Source: Bacillaceae bacterium UBA7792 (lineage in GTDB: Bacteria > Bacillota > Bacilli > Bacillales > Cytobacillaceae). From it: a stretch of DNA of 5,525 nt. The stretch spans positions 688 to 6,212 of the forward strand of contig DLCS01000217.1 in NCBI GenBank assembly GCA_002480735.1, in the 5' to 3' direction. This document shows positions 1 to 5,525 of this stretch, piece after piece; the stretch's first letter is position 1; each line of letters begins with the position of its first letter. A program made the translations under genes and the position numbers. The notes beneath the pieces are model-generated. The model ran no database searches. It worked only from the letters and a program-made list of their open reading frames with translations, and was not told the DNA's origin.

Positions 1-231
1 GTATTTGATAATATGAAAATGGAGCCCAAATCCAGTTAGTATGACTCCTGGGAGAATCGCTTCATAGTCCTTTGCTACATATCCTTGAAAAAGGTAAGCA
101 ATGCCAACGATGATAAGGAAAGTAGGCCAAGTGTCAAAGCCTTGAAAGAAAGAATATTGATTTTGTTGTAAAAAGAAAAAAAGACCAAAACCTAGCAAAA
201 TGATAGCTGGGAAAATACGTTGATTTTTCAT
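1..231 (-). CDS. LiaI/LiaF-like small transmembrane protein, N-terminal 77 residues (cut by window start)
   Basis: Read on the minus strand, an open frame starts with ATG at 231-229 and stays open to base 1, giving 77 residues beginning MKNQRIFPAIILLGFG; the C-terminus lies outside the window. Three hydrophobic stretches are visible at about residues 5-22, 36-51 and 59-75, separated by short polar turns (QQNQYS, and GYVAKDYEA), so it is an integral membrane protein. The pattern of a short N-terminal KNQR, a Gly-rich first helix, TWPTFLIIVGIAYLFQG and then ILPGVILTGFGLHFH resembles the small LiaI/LiaF-type transmembrane domain proteins found beside hemA in Bacillaceae; that family call is from recognition, not a search. 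A ribosome binding site GGAAG (243-239) sits 7 nt before the ATG and supports this start. It is divergent from hemA and probably not part of the haem pathway. Its function is unknown; relatives are linked to envelope-stress sensing. Confidence 0.75.
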   Translation of the reverse strand, partial: MKNQRIFPAIILLGFGLFFFLQQNQYSFFQGFDTWPTFLIIVGIAYLFQGYVAKDYEAILPGVILTGFGLHFHIIKY

Positions 232-323
232 TCGAACACTTCCAATATTGTTTACTTGAATCGTTTGGGTATATTTGATAAGGTACAAAGGGAGCATATT
301 TGTCGAAAAAACTCATAAAGTTC

Positions 324-363
324 AAGGCACTTCCGCCTTTCTATTGTCTGGCTACAGTGCCTT
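324..363. repeat. Inverted repeat / hairpin in the divergent intergenic region
   Basis: AAGGCACT (324-331) and AGTGCCTT (356-363) are perfect 8-bp inverted arms. Inside the loop, GCC (335-337) can pair with GGC (350-352), leaving a 12-nt terminal loop, so the whole forms an interrupted stem. It lies between the divergent membrane-protein gene and the hemA promoter. If transcribed leftward it would be in the 5' leader of the membrane-protein gene. No convincing T-tract makes it a clear terminator, although TTTCTTATC follows the right arm. Role unknown. Confidence 0.5.
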
Positions 364-369
364 TCTTAT

Positions 370-392
370 CATATCATAGGTTTCATGATATG
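370..392. repeat. AT-rich palindrome upstream of the hemA promoter (possible operator)
   Basis: CATATCAT (370-377) and ATGATATG (385-392) are perfect 8-bp inverted arms around a 7-nt centre (AGGTTTC). The left arm is preceded by TAT, giving a partial direct repeat ATCATATCAT. It ends 36 bp upstream of the hemA -10 hexamer, a position suited to a dimeric regulator's site or simply a short hairpin. The regulator, if any, is not identifiable from the sequence, and it does not match the PerR consensus found further downstream. Confidence 0.5.
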
Positions 393-425
393 TTCACATT
401 TTTGCGGTGTTAGGAAAGTCTTCTA

Positions 426-434
426 TGCTATAAT
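426..434 (+). promoter_or_regulatory. Predicted sigma-A extended -10 promoter of the hemA operon
   Basis: TGCTATAAT at 426-434 is a perfect extended -10 (TG, one base, then consensus TATAAT at 429-434). No good -35 is visible at ideal spacing: GTGTTA (407-412) is 16 bp upstream but weak, and TTGCGG (402-407) is 21 bp upstream. The extended -10 could compensate for this. Transcription would begin near 440-443, giving a leader of roughly 35-40 nt before the hemA ATG. This is the only strong promoter-like sequence seen ahead of the operon. Confidence 0.7.
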
Positions 435-442
435 TATTATTA
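428..442. promoter_or_regulatory. Predicted PerR operator (Per box) overlapping the hemA -10
   Basis: CTATAATTATTATTA at 428-442 matches the Bacillus Per box consensus TTATAATNATTATAA at 12 of 14 specified positions; the mismatches are C at the first position and T at the next-to-last. It overlaps the -10 hexamer completely, which is the geometry expected for repression by occlusion. In B. subtilis the hemAXCDBL operon is a known member of the peroxide-responsive PerR regulon, together with catalase, so the placement here agrees with established biology. AT-rich promoters can resemble this site by chance; the position and the gene downstream are what make it credible. Confidence 0.7.
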
Positions 443-462
443 GCAAATTATGTTTATTATTT

Positions 463-468
463 GGGGGT
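463..468 (+). promoter_or_regulatory. Ribosome binding site fixing the hemA start at ATG 479
   Basis: GGGGGT lies 10 nt before the ATG at 479-481. The in-frame TTG at 461, which would add six residues (MGVETR), overlaps this G-run and has no ribosome binding site of its own. The ATG also gives the conserved GluTR N-terminus [11 protein letters not shown]. An AAGG directly abutting the ATG (475-478) is too close to serve. Confidence 0.7.
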
Positions 469-478
469 CGAAACAAGG

Positions 479-1819
479 ATGCATATTTTAACTGTTGGAC
501 TTAATTATAAAACAGCCCCTGTAGAAATTCGAGAACAACTTACGTTTGAGCCATCACGGCTTGGGGAAGCCATGCGTGTTCTAAACGGGAAGAAAAGTAT
601 TCTCGAGAACGTGATTTTATCCACATGTAATCGTACAGAAATTTATGCGGTTGTCGACCAGCTTCACACTGGCCGTTATTATATTAAGGAATTTCTTTCC
701 GAGTGGTTCGGTATTCCGCAACAAGAATTCTCGCCATTTTTATTTATCAATGAGCAAGATGGGGCGATTGACCATCTATTTAATGTTGCATGCGGACTAA
801 ATTCTATGGTGCTTGGCGAAACGCAAATCTTGGGTCAAGTACGTTCTAGCTTCCTTGAAGCTCAGGAAAATCAAACGACAGGAACGGTATTTAACCAATT
901 ATTCAAACAGGCTATCACATTGGCGAAACGGGCTCATTCGGAGACGGACATTGGTGCGAATGCGGTATCTGTCAGCTATGCGGCGGTTGAATTGGCAAAG
1001 AAGATATTTGGATCCTTGGATGGAAAGCAAGTCTTAATTCTTGGTGCCGGCAAAATGGGCGAATTAGCGATTCAAAACTTGCATGGAAATGGTGCAAGCA
1101 AAGTAACTGTCATTAATCGGACCTTTGAGAAGGCACAAAGTCTAGCTAGTCGTTTCTCGGGGCAGGCGAAATCATTAAATGAACTACAATGTGCCCTAGT
1201 GGAAGCAGATATCCTGATTAGCTCGACGGGAGCCAAGGATTATGTCGTGACAAAGGAAATGATGGACAACGTCGAAAAAATGCGCAAGGGAAAGCCTTTA
1301 TTTATGGTGGATATTGCCGTTCCACGTGATCTAGATCCAAAGCTAGCCGAGCTTGAAAGTGTGTTCCTTTATGATATTGATGATTTGGAAGGAATCGTTG
1401 AAGCGAATCTACAGGAGCGACAAAAGGCAGCAGAAAAGATCTTGCTCATGATTGAAGCAGAGATCGTAGAATTTAAGCAATGGTTGAACATGCTTGGTGT
1501 TGTACCTGTAATTTCTGCACTAAGACAAAAGGCGCTCGAAATTCAAACAGAAACAATGAACAGTATTGAACGCAAGCTGCCACATCTTTCTGAGCGTGAT
1601 AAAAAGGTACTGAATAAGCATACAAAGAGTATTATCAATCAAATGCTTAAAGATCCGATTTTACAAGCGAAGGAATTGGCTGGTAGTCGTAATTCCGATG
1701 AAGCACTCGAATTGTTCATGAAAATCTTCAATATCGAGGAGCTAGTAAAGGAACAGCAGGAATCGAAAGTAGCCGATTTTAAGAAAGCTGTTGTAGCAAC
1801 TGCTTCCTTTCAATCATAA
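479..1819 (+). CDS. hemA: Glutamyl-tRNA reductase
   Basis: HemA reduces the glutamate of Glu-tRNA(Glu) to glutamate-1-semialdehyde with NADPH, the first committed step of C5-pathway tetrapyrrole synthesis in the cytoplasm. The protein has 446 residues from ATG 479, close to the 455 of B. subtilis. The N-terminal catalytic domain (about 1-155) carries the nucleophilic Cys50 in [10 protein letters not shown] and the conserved His99 in [10 protein letters not shown], followed by GETQILGQV (113-121). The NADPH-binding domain (about 160-300) shows the Rossmann loop ILGAGKMGE (187-195), INRT (212-215) and [11 protein letters not shown] (277-287). The rest (about 310-430) is the helical dimerisation domain. 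All key residues are present, with no frameshift. It is the first gene of the operon, with a predicted extended -10 and PerR site just upstream, and it is followed by hemX after 14 nt. A TTG start at 461 is possible but unlikely. Confidence 0.97.
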   Translation: MHILTVGLNYKTAPVEIREQLTFEPSRLGEAMRVLNGKKSILENVILSTCNRTEIYAVVDQLHTGRYYIKEFLSEWFGIPQQEFSPFLFINEQDGAIDHLFNVACGLNSMVLGETQILGQVRSSFLEAQENQTTGTVFNQLFKQAITLAKRAHSETDIGANAVSVSYAAVELAKKIFGSLDGKQVLILGAGKMGELAIQNLHGNGASKVTVINRTFEKAQSLASRFSGQAKSLNELQCALVEADILISSTGAKDYVVTKEMMDNVEKMRKGKPLFMVDIAVPRDLDPKLAELESVFLYDIDDLEGIVEANLQERQKAAEKILLMIEAEIVEFKQWLNMLGVVPVISALRQKALEIQTETMNSIERKLPHLSERDKKVLNKHTKSIINQMLKDPILQAKELAGSRNSDEALELFMKIFNIEELVKEQQESKVADFKKAVVATASFQS

Positions 1820-1833
1820 GAGGGGTTCTATCC

Positions 1834-2667
1834 ATGATTGAAGTGTATATGACTCGGCTGCATGAACTAACGGTCATACTATATGCATTAAGCATTTTAT
1901 TATATTTTATCGATTATCTTCATAGTAACCGGAAAGCAAACCAAACTGCCTTCTGGTTACTTGCGTTTGTATGGGGATTGCAGACATTGTTTTTAGTGCT
2001 TTTCATGGTGGATATAGGGAGATTTCCGATATTAACTATTTTTGAAGGCCTTTATTTTTATGTGTGGGTCCTTGTTACTTTATCATTAGGCATTAACCGC
2101 TTAATGAAGGTGGACTTTATTGTTTTTTTTACGAATGTCCTTGGGTTTGTCATCATGGTGATTCACACCTTTGCACCTGTTCAGTATGAATCAAAGGTTA
2201 TGGCAGGGCAGCTGACGTCAGAGCTGCTTTTTATCCATATCACGATGGCCATTCTCTCTTACGGGGCATTCTCCGTGTCATCGGTATTTTCAGTGCTTTA
2301 CCTCATTCAACACGATTTATTAAAAAAGAAAAAATGGGGCCAAAAGCTCAAGAGAATCGCTGATTTAAATAAGCTTGAGCAAACGTCCTACATACTCAAT
2401 ATTATCGGTGTTCCCATGCTTTTGCTGGCTCTTATTCTAGGGCTGCAGTGGGCATACATTAAAGTGCCAGACATCGTTTGGTATGATGCAAAGGTTATCG
2501 GCTCCTTTATCGTTCTTCTCGCCTATGGAATCTATCTGTATTTGCGTGTCAGAAAAGGAGTTCAAGGAAAAAGTCTAGCCCTTTGGAACCTAGCATCATT
2601 CCTTATTATCTTAATTAACTTTTTCCTTTTTGGACAATTATCATCCTTTCATTTTTGGAATTCATAA
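1834..2667 (+). CDS. hemX: HemX, CcsA/CcmC-like integral membrane protein of the haem operon
   Basis: The 277-residue product has about eight hydrophobic segments (roughly 10-28, 38-58, 72-90, 94-112, 132-158, 186-206, 221-238, 248-268), with a charged loop KKKKWGQKLKR near 164-174. It belongs to the CcsA-like cytochrome c assembly family: His135 in FIHITMAILSYGAF and His273 in SSFHFW sit where haem-ligand histidines occur in CcsA proteins. The tryptophan-rich WWD signature is degenerate, with Trp206, Trp216, Asp218 and Lys220 remaining (LQWAY and VWYDAK). In B. subtilis HemX is not needed for haem synthesis but lowers the cellular amount of HemA, a known observation that fits its place directly after hemA. 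GAGGGG (1820-1825) lies 8 nt before the ATG. A second in-frame ATG at residue 6 (MTRLHEL) is a possible alternative start without as good a binding site. Confidence 0.93.
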   Translation: MIEVYMTRLHELTVILYALSILLYFIDYLHSNRKANQTAFWLLAFVWGLQTLFLVLFMVDIGRFPILTIFEGLYFYVWVLVTLSLGINRLMKVDFIVFFTNVLGFVIMVIHTFAPVQYESKVMAGQLTSELLFIHITMAILSYGAFSVSSVFSVLYLIQHDLLKKKKWGQKLKRIADLNKLEQTSYILNIIGVPMLLLALILGLQWAYIKVPDIVWYDAKVIGSFIVLLAYGIYLYLRVRKGVQGKSLALWNLASFLIILINFFLFGQLSSFHFWNS

Positions 2668-2673
2668 AAACCT

Positions 2674-2816
2674 TTAAAGAAAGCTGTGTTAATGCTAGAT
2701 GTTAATTTTAGCCTTATACGTATGCGGGAACGGATCTTACTCGGGACGAGTAACGTAGAGAACGCGTGCGTATAAGGCGATATATAAGATCAACAATTAA
2801 CCGAGCCTTAAAGAAA
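2674..2816. repeat. Possible 9-bp direct repeats flanking the hemX-hemC palindromic element
   Basis: TTAAAGAAA occurs at 2674-2682 and again at 2808-2816. With the preceding bases the copies read CCTTTAAAGAAA (2671-2682) and CCTTAAAGAAA (2806-2816), differing by one T. They bracket about 125 bp that contains the whole palindromic structure. This could be a target-site duplication left by insertion of a small element, but the sequence is A-rich and chance similarity cannot be excluded. GTTAAT is also repeated at 2688-2693 and 2701-2706. Confidence 0.35.
2701..2801 (+). other. Long hairpin element in the hemX-hemC gap: candidate structured RNA or inserted palindromic repeat
   Basis: The core is 2711-2778. 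GCCTTATACG (2711-2720) and CGTATAAGGC (2769-2778) are perfect inverted arms, and pairing continues through 2721-2726 with 2763-2768 (four Watson-Crick pairs and two G-U pairs), making a 16-bp basal stem. Above it is an asymmetric purine loop, GGA (2727-2729) opposite AGAGAA (2757-2762), then three pairs ACG/CGT (2730-2732 with 2754-2756). A GATC bulge (2733-2736) follows, then a 7-bp apical stem TTACTCG/CGAGTAA (2737-2743 with 2747-2753) closed by GGA. An outer inverted repeat GTTAATT (2701-2707) and AATTAAC (2795-2801) encloses it. The two G-U pairs favour RNA folding on the plus strand. No T-run follows, so it is not a standard terminator. It ends about 50 nt before hemC and does not match any riboswitch I know. 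Confidence 0.65.
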
Positions 2817-2853
2817 AAAATACACAAAAAATATTCCGATTCAGGAGGCTTCC

Positions 2854-3789
2854 ATGAGAAAAATTATCGTTGGTTCAAGACGAAGTAAACTAGCCCTTAC
2901 CCAAACAAACTGGGTGATCGAGCAATTGCGTAAAATTGACCCTTCCTATGAGTTTGAGGTTAGGGAAATCGTCACAAAAGGGGATAAAATCCTCGATGTG
3001 ACTTTATCTAAAGTCGGAGGGAAGGGCCTTTTTGTGAAAGAAATCGAGCAAGCCATGCTAAATGGAGAAATTGATATGGCAATCCATAGCATGAAGGATA
3101 TGCCGGCAGTTCTTCCAGAAGGCTTGGTCATCGGCTGTATTCCAGAAAGAGAGGACCATCGCGATGTTCTCATTTCGAAGAACCATGAACCTTTGAAGGA
3201 TTTGAAGCAAGGTGCGATCATCGGAACAAGCAGCCTTCGCCGCTCTGCTCAGCTCCTTGCTGTCCGTCCGGATCTTGAAATAAAGTGGATTCGCGGCAAT
3301 ATAGATACACGCCTAGAAAAGTTAAAAACAGAAGAATATGATGCGATTATTCTTGCAGCAGCAGGGCTTTCTCGTTTGGGCTGGGCAAAGGACGTTGTCA
3401 CGGAGTTCCTAGAGCCTGAAATTTGCTTACCAGCAGTTGGTCAAGGCGCATTATCCATCGAATGTCGAGGCAATGACAAGGAATTGTTAGCCCTGCTAAA
3501 GAAATTTAGTTGTGATACAACGGACAAAACCGTTCGAGCGGAGCGTGCTTTCCTTGATAAGATGGAAGGTGGCTGTCAGGTTCCAATCGCTGGCTATGCC
3601 TATATTAATGAGGAAGAGAAAATTATCCTGACTGCACTGGTTGCTTCACCTGATGGAAAAACGATTTACAAGGAGCAGATAGAAGGTACTGATCCAGAGC
3701 AGCTTGGTTATGCCGCAGCCGATTATTTAAGTGATCAAGGTGCCAAGAAGCTTATTGATGCAGTGAAAGAGGAGCTAGATCATGCATGA
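2854..3789 (+). CDS. hemC: Hydroxymethylbilane synthase (porphobilinogen deaminase)
   Basis: HemC joins four porphobilinogen molecules into the linear tetrapyrrole hydroxymethylbilane in the cytoplasm, using a covalently bound dipyrromethane cofactor. The 311-residue length is normal for the family. Visible signatures are the N-terminal [12 protein letters not shown] (6-17), [11 protein letters not shown] (55-65), the catalytic Asp82 in HSMKDMP (78-84), the substrate- and cofactor-binding arginines in [10 protein letters not shown] (124-133) and RGNIDTRL (147-154), and the cofactor-attachment Cys241 in [13 protein letters not shown] (237-249). A strong AGGAGG (2843-2848) stands 5 nt before the ATG. 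It follows hemX after an unusually long 186-nt gap holding the hairpin element. It overlaps hemD by 4 nt (ATGA), suggesting translational coupling. Confidence 0.97.
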   Translation: MRKIIVGSRRSKLALTQTNWVIEQLRKIDPSYEFEVREIVTKGDKILDVTLSKVGGKGLFVKEIEQAMLNGEIDMAIHSMKDMPAVLPEGLVIGCIPEREDHRDVLISKNHEPLKDLKQGAIIGTSSLRRSAQLLAVRPDLEIKWIRGNIDTRLEKLKTEEYDAIILAAAGLSRLGWAKDVVTEFLEPEICLPAVGQGALSIECRGNDKELLALLKKFSCDTTDKTVRAERAFLDKMEGGCQVPIAGYAYINEEEKIILTALVASPDGKTIYKEQIEGTDPEQLGYAAADYLSDQGAKKLIDAVKEELDHA

Positions 3790-4592
3790 CATCTCCCTCA
3801 TTGAAAGGAAAAACCGTACTTGTTCCAAGGGGAAAAAAGAATGCTAAATCATTCTCTAGAATTGTGGAAGGCTATGGAGGAACACCTGTAGAGGTTCCTC
3901 TTCTTGGCTTTCGCCCGGTTGAAAACAGGAAGCTCATCGCCCCGATTATCAATAACTTACATATGTATGACTGGATCATTTTTACAAGCGATGTAACAGT
4001 GGAAACGTTTTTTTCGTTAGTGGATGGAGGAATGCCTTCCCTACCAAAAATTGCGGTGATTGGTGAAAAGACCGAAAATGCATTATTAAAAAGGGAGATT
4101 CCCGTGCACTTTAAGCCAAAGGAATATGTCGCAGAGGGCTTCGTTCAGGAGTTTACCCCTTTTGTAAAACCAGGTAAAAAGCTGTTTATTCCAAAGGGAA
4201 ATTTAGCAAGGGATTATATTGCACAGTTTTTCAGAGAAAAAGGTCATGTTGTCGATGAAGCGGTTATTTACGAAACGTATTTTCCAGAGGATAGTAAGGA
4301 AAATTTGGTTCAGCTTTTAAAACAAGGCGCTCTCGACATACTGCCCTTTACCAGTCCATCGACCATCGATCACTTCATGCAGGTAGTGAATGAAAATGAC
4401 CTATCTGAACGTATAAAAAATTGCACCGTGGCAGTCATTGGTCCTGTCTCCAAAAGAAAGTGTGAGTCCGTTGGTTTGAACGTACATGTCATGCCAGAGG
4501 TATATACTTCTGATGACATGATCAAGGCTGTTGCGGAATACTTAAGTGAAAAAGAAAATATAGGAGGCATCCATAATGAATCTATCTTTTAA
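3786..4592 (+). CDS. hemD: Uroporphyrinogen-III synthase
   Basis: HemD cyclises hydroxymethylbilane to uroporphyrinogen III with inversion of ring D, preventing spontaneous closure to the unusable type I isomer. The 268-residue protein has the family's two alternating alpha/beta domains: the first around residues 8-35 plus 180-260, the second around 40-165. Sequence conservation in HemD is low, but the typical landmarks are here: VLVPRGKK (11-18), [14 protein letters not shown] (63-76), AVIGEKT (90-96), [13 protein letters not shown] (133-145), the [10 protein letters not shown] loop (188-197), [16 protein letters not shown] (216-231) and the conserved Tyr-Thr at 240-241. Its ATG lies in the hemC stop (ATGA). 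AAAGAGGAG (3766-3774), inside hemC, is an 11-nt-distant binding site. Its last 17 nt overlap hemB. The C-terminal tail [14 protein letters not shown] is the part shared with the hemB ribosome binding site and start. Confidence 0.93.
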   Translation: MTSPSLKGKTVLVPRGKKNAKSFSRIVEGYGGTPVEVPLLGFRPVENRKLIAPIINNLHMYDWIIFTSDVTVETFFSLVDGGMPSLPKIAVIGEKTENALLKREIPVHFKPKEYVAEGFVQEFTPFVKPGKKLFIPKGNLARDYIAQFFREKGHVVDEAVIYETYFPEDSKENLVQLLKQGALDILPFTSPSTIDHFMQVVNENDLSERIKNCTVAVIGPVSKRKCESVGLNVHVMPEVYTSDDMIKAVAEYLSEKENIGGIHNESIF

Positions 4593-5525
4593 TCGTCATC
4601 GCCGCCTAAGACAGTCACCAGCGATGCGTGCCCTTGTTCGTGAGAATCATCTACATGTTGATGATTTAATTTACCCACTTTTTGTCGTTGAAGGGAAAAA
4701 CATTCGCAATGAAATTACTTCTATGCCAAATGTCTTCCAGCTATCATTGGACAATCTTTTACCCGAAATTGAAGAGGTTGTATCGCTCGGAATTAAGTCC
4801 GTCCTTCTTTTTGGGATTCCAAATGAGAAGGATGAGTGTGGAACAGGTGCTTTTCATGATCATGGAATTGTACAGGAAGCAACCCGCTTAATTAAGAAGC
4901 ACCACCCAGAGCTTATCGTTGTTGCTGATACCTGTCTTTGTGAATATACGAGCCATGGCCATTGCGGTGTCGTGGAGGAAGGCAAAGTCCTAAACGATCC
5001 ATCCTTGAAATTATTAGTTGATACAGCGGTTAGTCAGGCGAGAGCGGGTGCAGATATCATTGCCCCTTCCAATATGATGGACGGCTTTGTGACAGCGATT
5101 CGTGCAGGGCTAGATGAAGCAGGGTTTACGGAAGTGCCGATTATGAGCTATGCCGTGAAATACTCTTCTGCTTTTTATGGTCCATTCCGTGATGCTGCTG
5201 AAAGCACACCACAATTTGGTGACCGCAAAACGTATCAAATGGACCCAGCAAATCGCTTAGAAGCATTTCGTGAAGCAGAATTAGATGTGGCAGAGGGTGC
5301 CGATTTTATCATCGTTAAGCCTGGAATGCCTTACTTAGATATTGTTCGTGATATTAAAAATAATTTTACCTTACCTGTTGTGATCTACAATGTCAGTGGA
5401 GAATACTCAATGGTGAAAGCAGCGGCTGCTAATGGCTGGATTGATGAAAAGCCAGTCGTTATGGAAATGCTGCTTGGCATGAAACGTGCTGGTGCGGACA
5501 TCATTATTACGTATCATGCAAAAGA
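4576..5525 (+). CDS. hemB: Delta-aminolevulinic acid dehydratase (porphobilinogen synthase), C-terminus cut by window end
   Basis: HemB condenses two 5-aminolevulinate molecules to porphobilinogen. The frame is open from ATG 4576 to the right edge: 316 complete codons plus two bases, of an expected total near 324, so only a few residues are missing. It is a TIM-barrel enzyme. The N-terminal arm [18 protein letters not shown] (7-24) is typical. The active-site zinc cysteines 120, 122 and 130 are all present in [14 protein letters not shown], marking the zinc-dependent class rather than the Asp-rich magnesium type. The active-site lysines are Lys195 in [15 protein letters not shown] and the Schiff-base Lys248 in [19 protein letters not shown] (271-279) is also conserved. 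TAGGAGG (4561-4567) lies 8 nt before the ATG. The start is 17 nt inside hemD, so the two are likely translationally coupled. hemL normally follows in Bacillus but is outside the window. Confidence 0.97.
   Translation, partial: MNLSFNRHRRLRQSPAMRALVRENHLHVDDLIYPLFVVEGKNIRNEITSMPNVFQLSLDNLLPEIEEVVSLGIKSVLLFGIPNEKDECGTGAFHDHGIVQEATRLIKKHHPELIVVADTCLCEYTSHGHCGVVEEGKVLNDPSLKLLVDTAVSQARAGADIIAPSNMMDGFVTAIRAGLDEAGFTEVPIMSYAVKYSSAFYGPFRDAAESTPQFGDRKTYQMDPANRLEAFREAELDVAEGADFIIVKPGMPYLDIVRDIKNNFTLPVVIYNVSGEYSMVKAAAANGWIDEKPVVMEMLLGMKRAGADIIITYHAK

Noticed and set aside
134..325. Minus-strand open frame of 63 codons rich in Phe/Tyr/Ser
   Set aside because: It overlaps the better-supported minus-strand membrane-protein frame (231 to 1) in another phase, shows no family features and has no good ribosome binding site.
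461..478. TTG start that would extend HemA by six residues
   Set aside because: The codon overlaps the G-run that serves as ribosome binding site for the ATG at 479, and [11 protein letters not shown] is the expected GluTR N-terminus.
2711..2790. Rho-independent terminator between hemX and hemC
   Set aside because: The stem is long, but the sequence after it is GATATATAAGATCAAC rather than a T-run, and the stem carries a large internal loop and bulge, so termination by the standard mechanism is not supported.
2781..2790. Internal promoter for hemC based on TATATAAGAT as a -10
   Set aside because: No acceptable -35 occurs 16-18 bp upstream, where the sequence is part of the GC-rich stem.
2946..3221. 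Minus-strand open frame of 91 codons inside hemC
   Set aside because: A shadow of the intact hemC frame, with composition dictated by the opposite strand and no recognisable domain.
4682..4891. Plus-strand open frame of 69 codons
   Set aside because: It lies out of frame within hemB, which is intact and strongly conserved across this stretch.

Overview
The window looks like a piece of chromosome from a Bacillus-type Firmicute (Bacillaceae). The base composition is fairly AT-rich, the ribosome binding sites are strong and G-rich, and the gene order hemA-hemX-hemC-hemD-hemB is the one known from the Bacillus subtilis hemAXCDBL operon. Nothing in it requires a species-level assignment.

Layout: positions 1-231 hold the N-terminal part of a small membrane protein on the minus strand, a LiaI/LiaF-like transmembrane family member cut by the window edge. 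Positions 232-478 are a divergent intergenic region with two perfect inverted repeats, an extended -10 promoter for hemA, and a very good match to a PerR operator overlapping that -10. From 479 to the right edge runs one plus-strand haem biosynthesis operon: hemA (479-1819), hemX (1834-2667), hemC (2854-3789), hemD (3786-4592) and hemB (4576 to beyond 5525, cut a few residues before its expected end). hemL would be expected next but lies outside the window.

Together the genes cover most of the route from charged glutamyl-tRNA to uroporphyrinogen III. HemA makes glutamate-1-semialdehyde, HemB condenses two 5-aminolevulinate molecules to porphobilinogen, HemC polymerises four porphobilinogens, and HemD closes the ring with inversion of ring D. 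HemX is a membrane protein of the CcsA-like family which in B. subtilis influences the amount of HemA. Junctions inside the operon are tight (14 nt between hemA and hemX, a 4-nt overlap of hemC and hemD, a 17-nt overlap of hemD and hemB), with one exception.

The exception is the most interesting part of the window. The hemX-hemC gap (2668-2853, 186 nt) contains a 68-nt hairpin with a 16-bp basal stem, an asymmetric purine-rich internal loop and a 7-bp apical stem. It is enclosed by a further 7-bp outer inverted repeat and flanked by a 9-bp direct repeat. It has no U-tract, so it does not look like an intrinsic terminator. It is either a structured RNA or processing element within the haem mRNA, or a small inserted palindromic repeat (MITE/REP-like). 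I do not recognise it as a known family. The rest of the window is an ordinary, intact haem operon.
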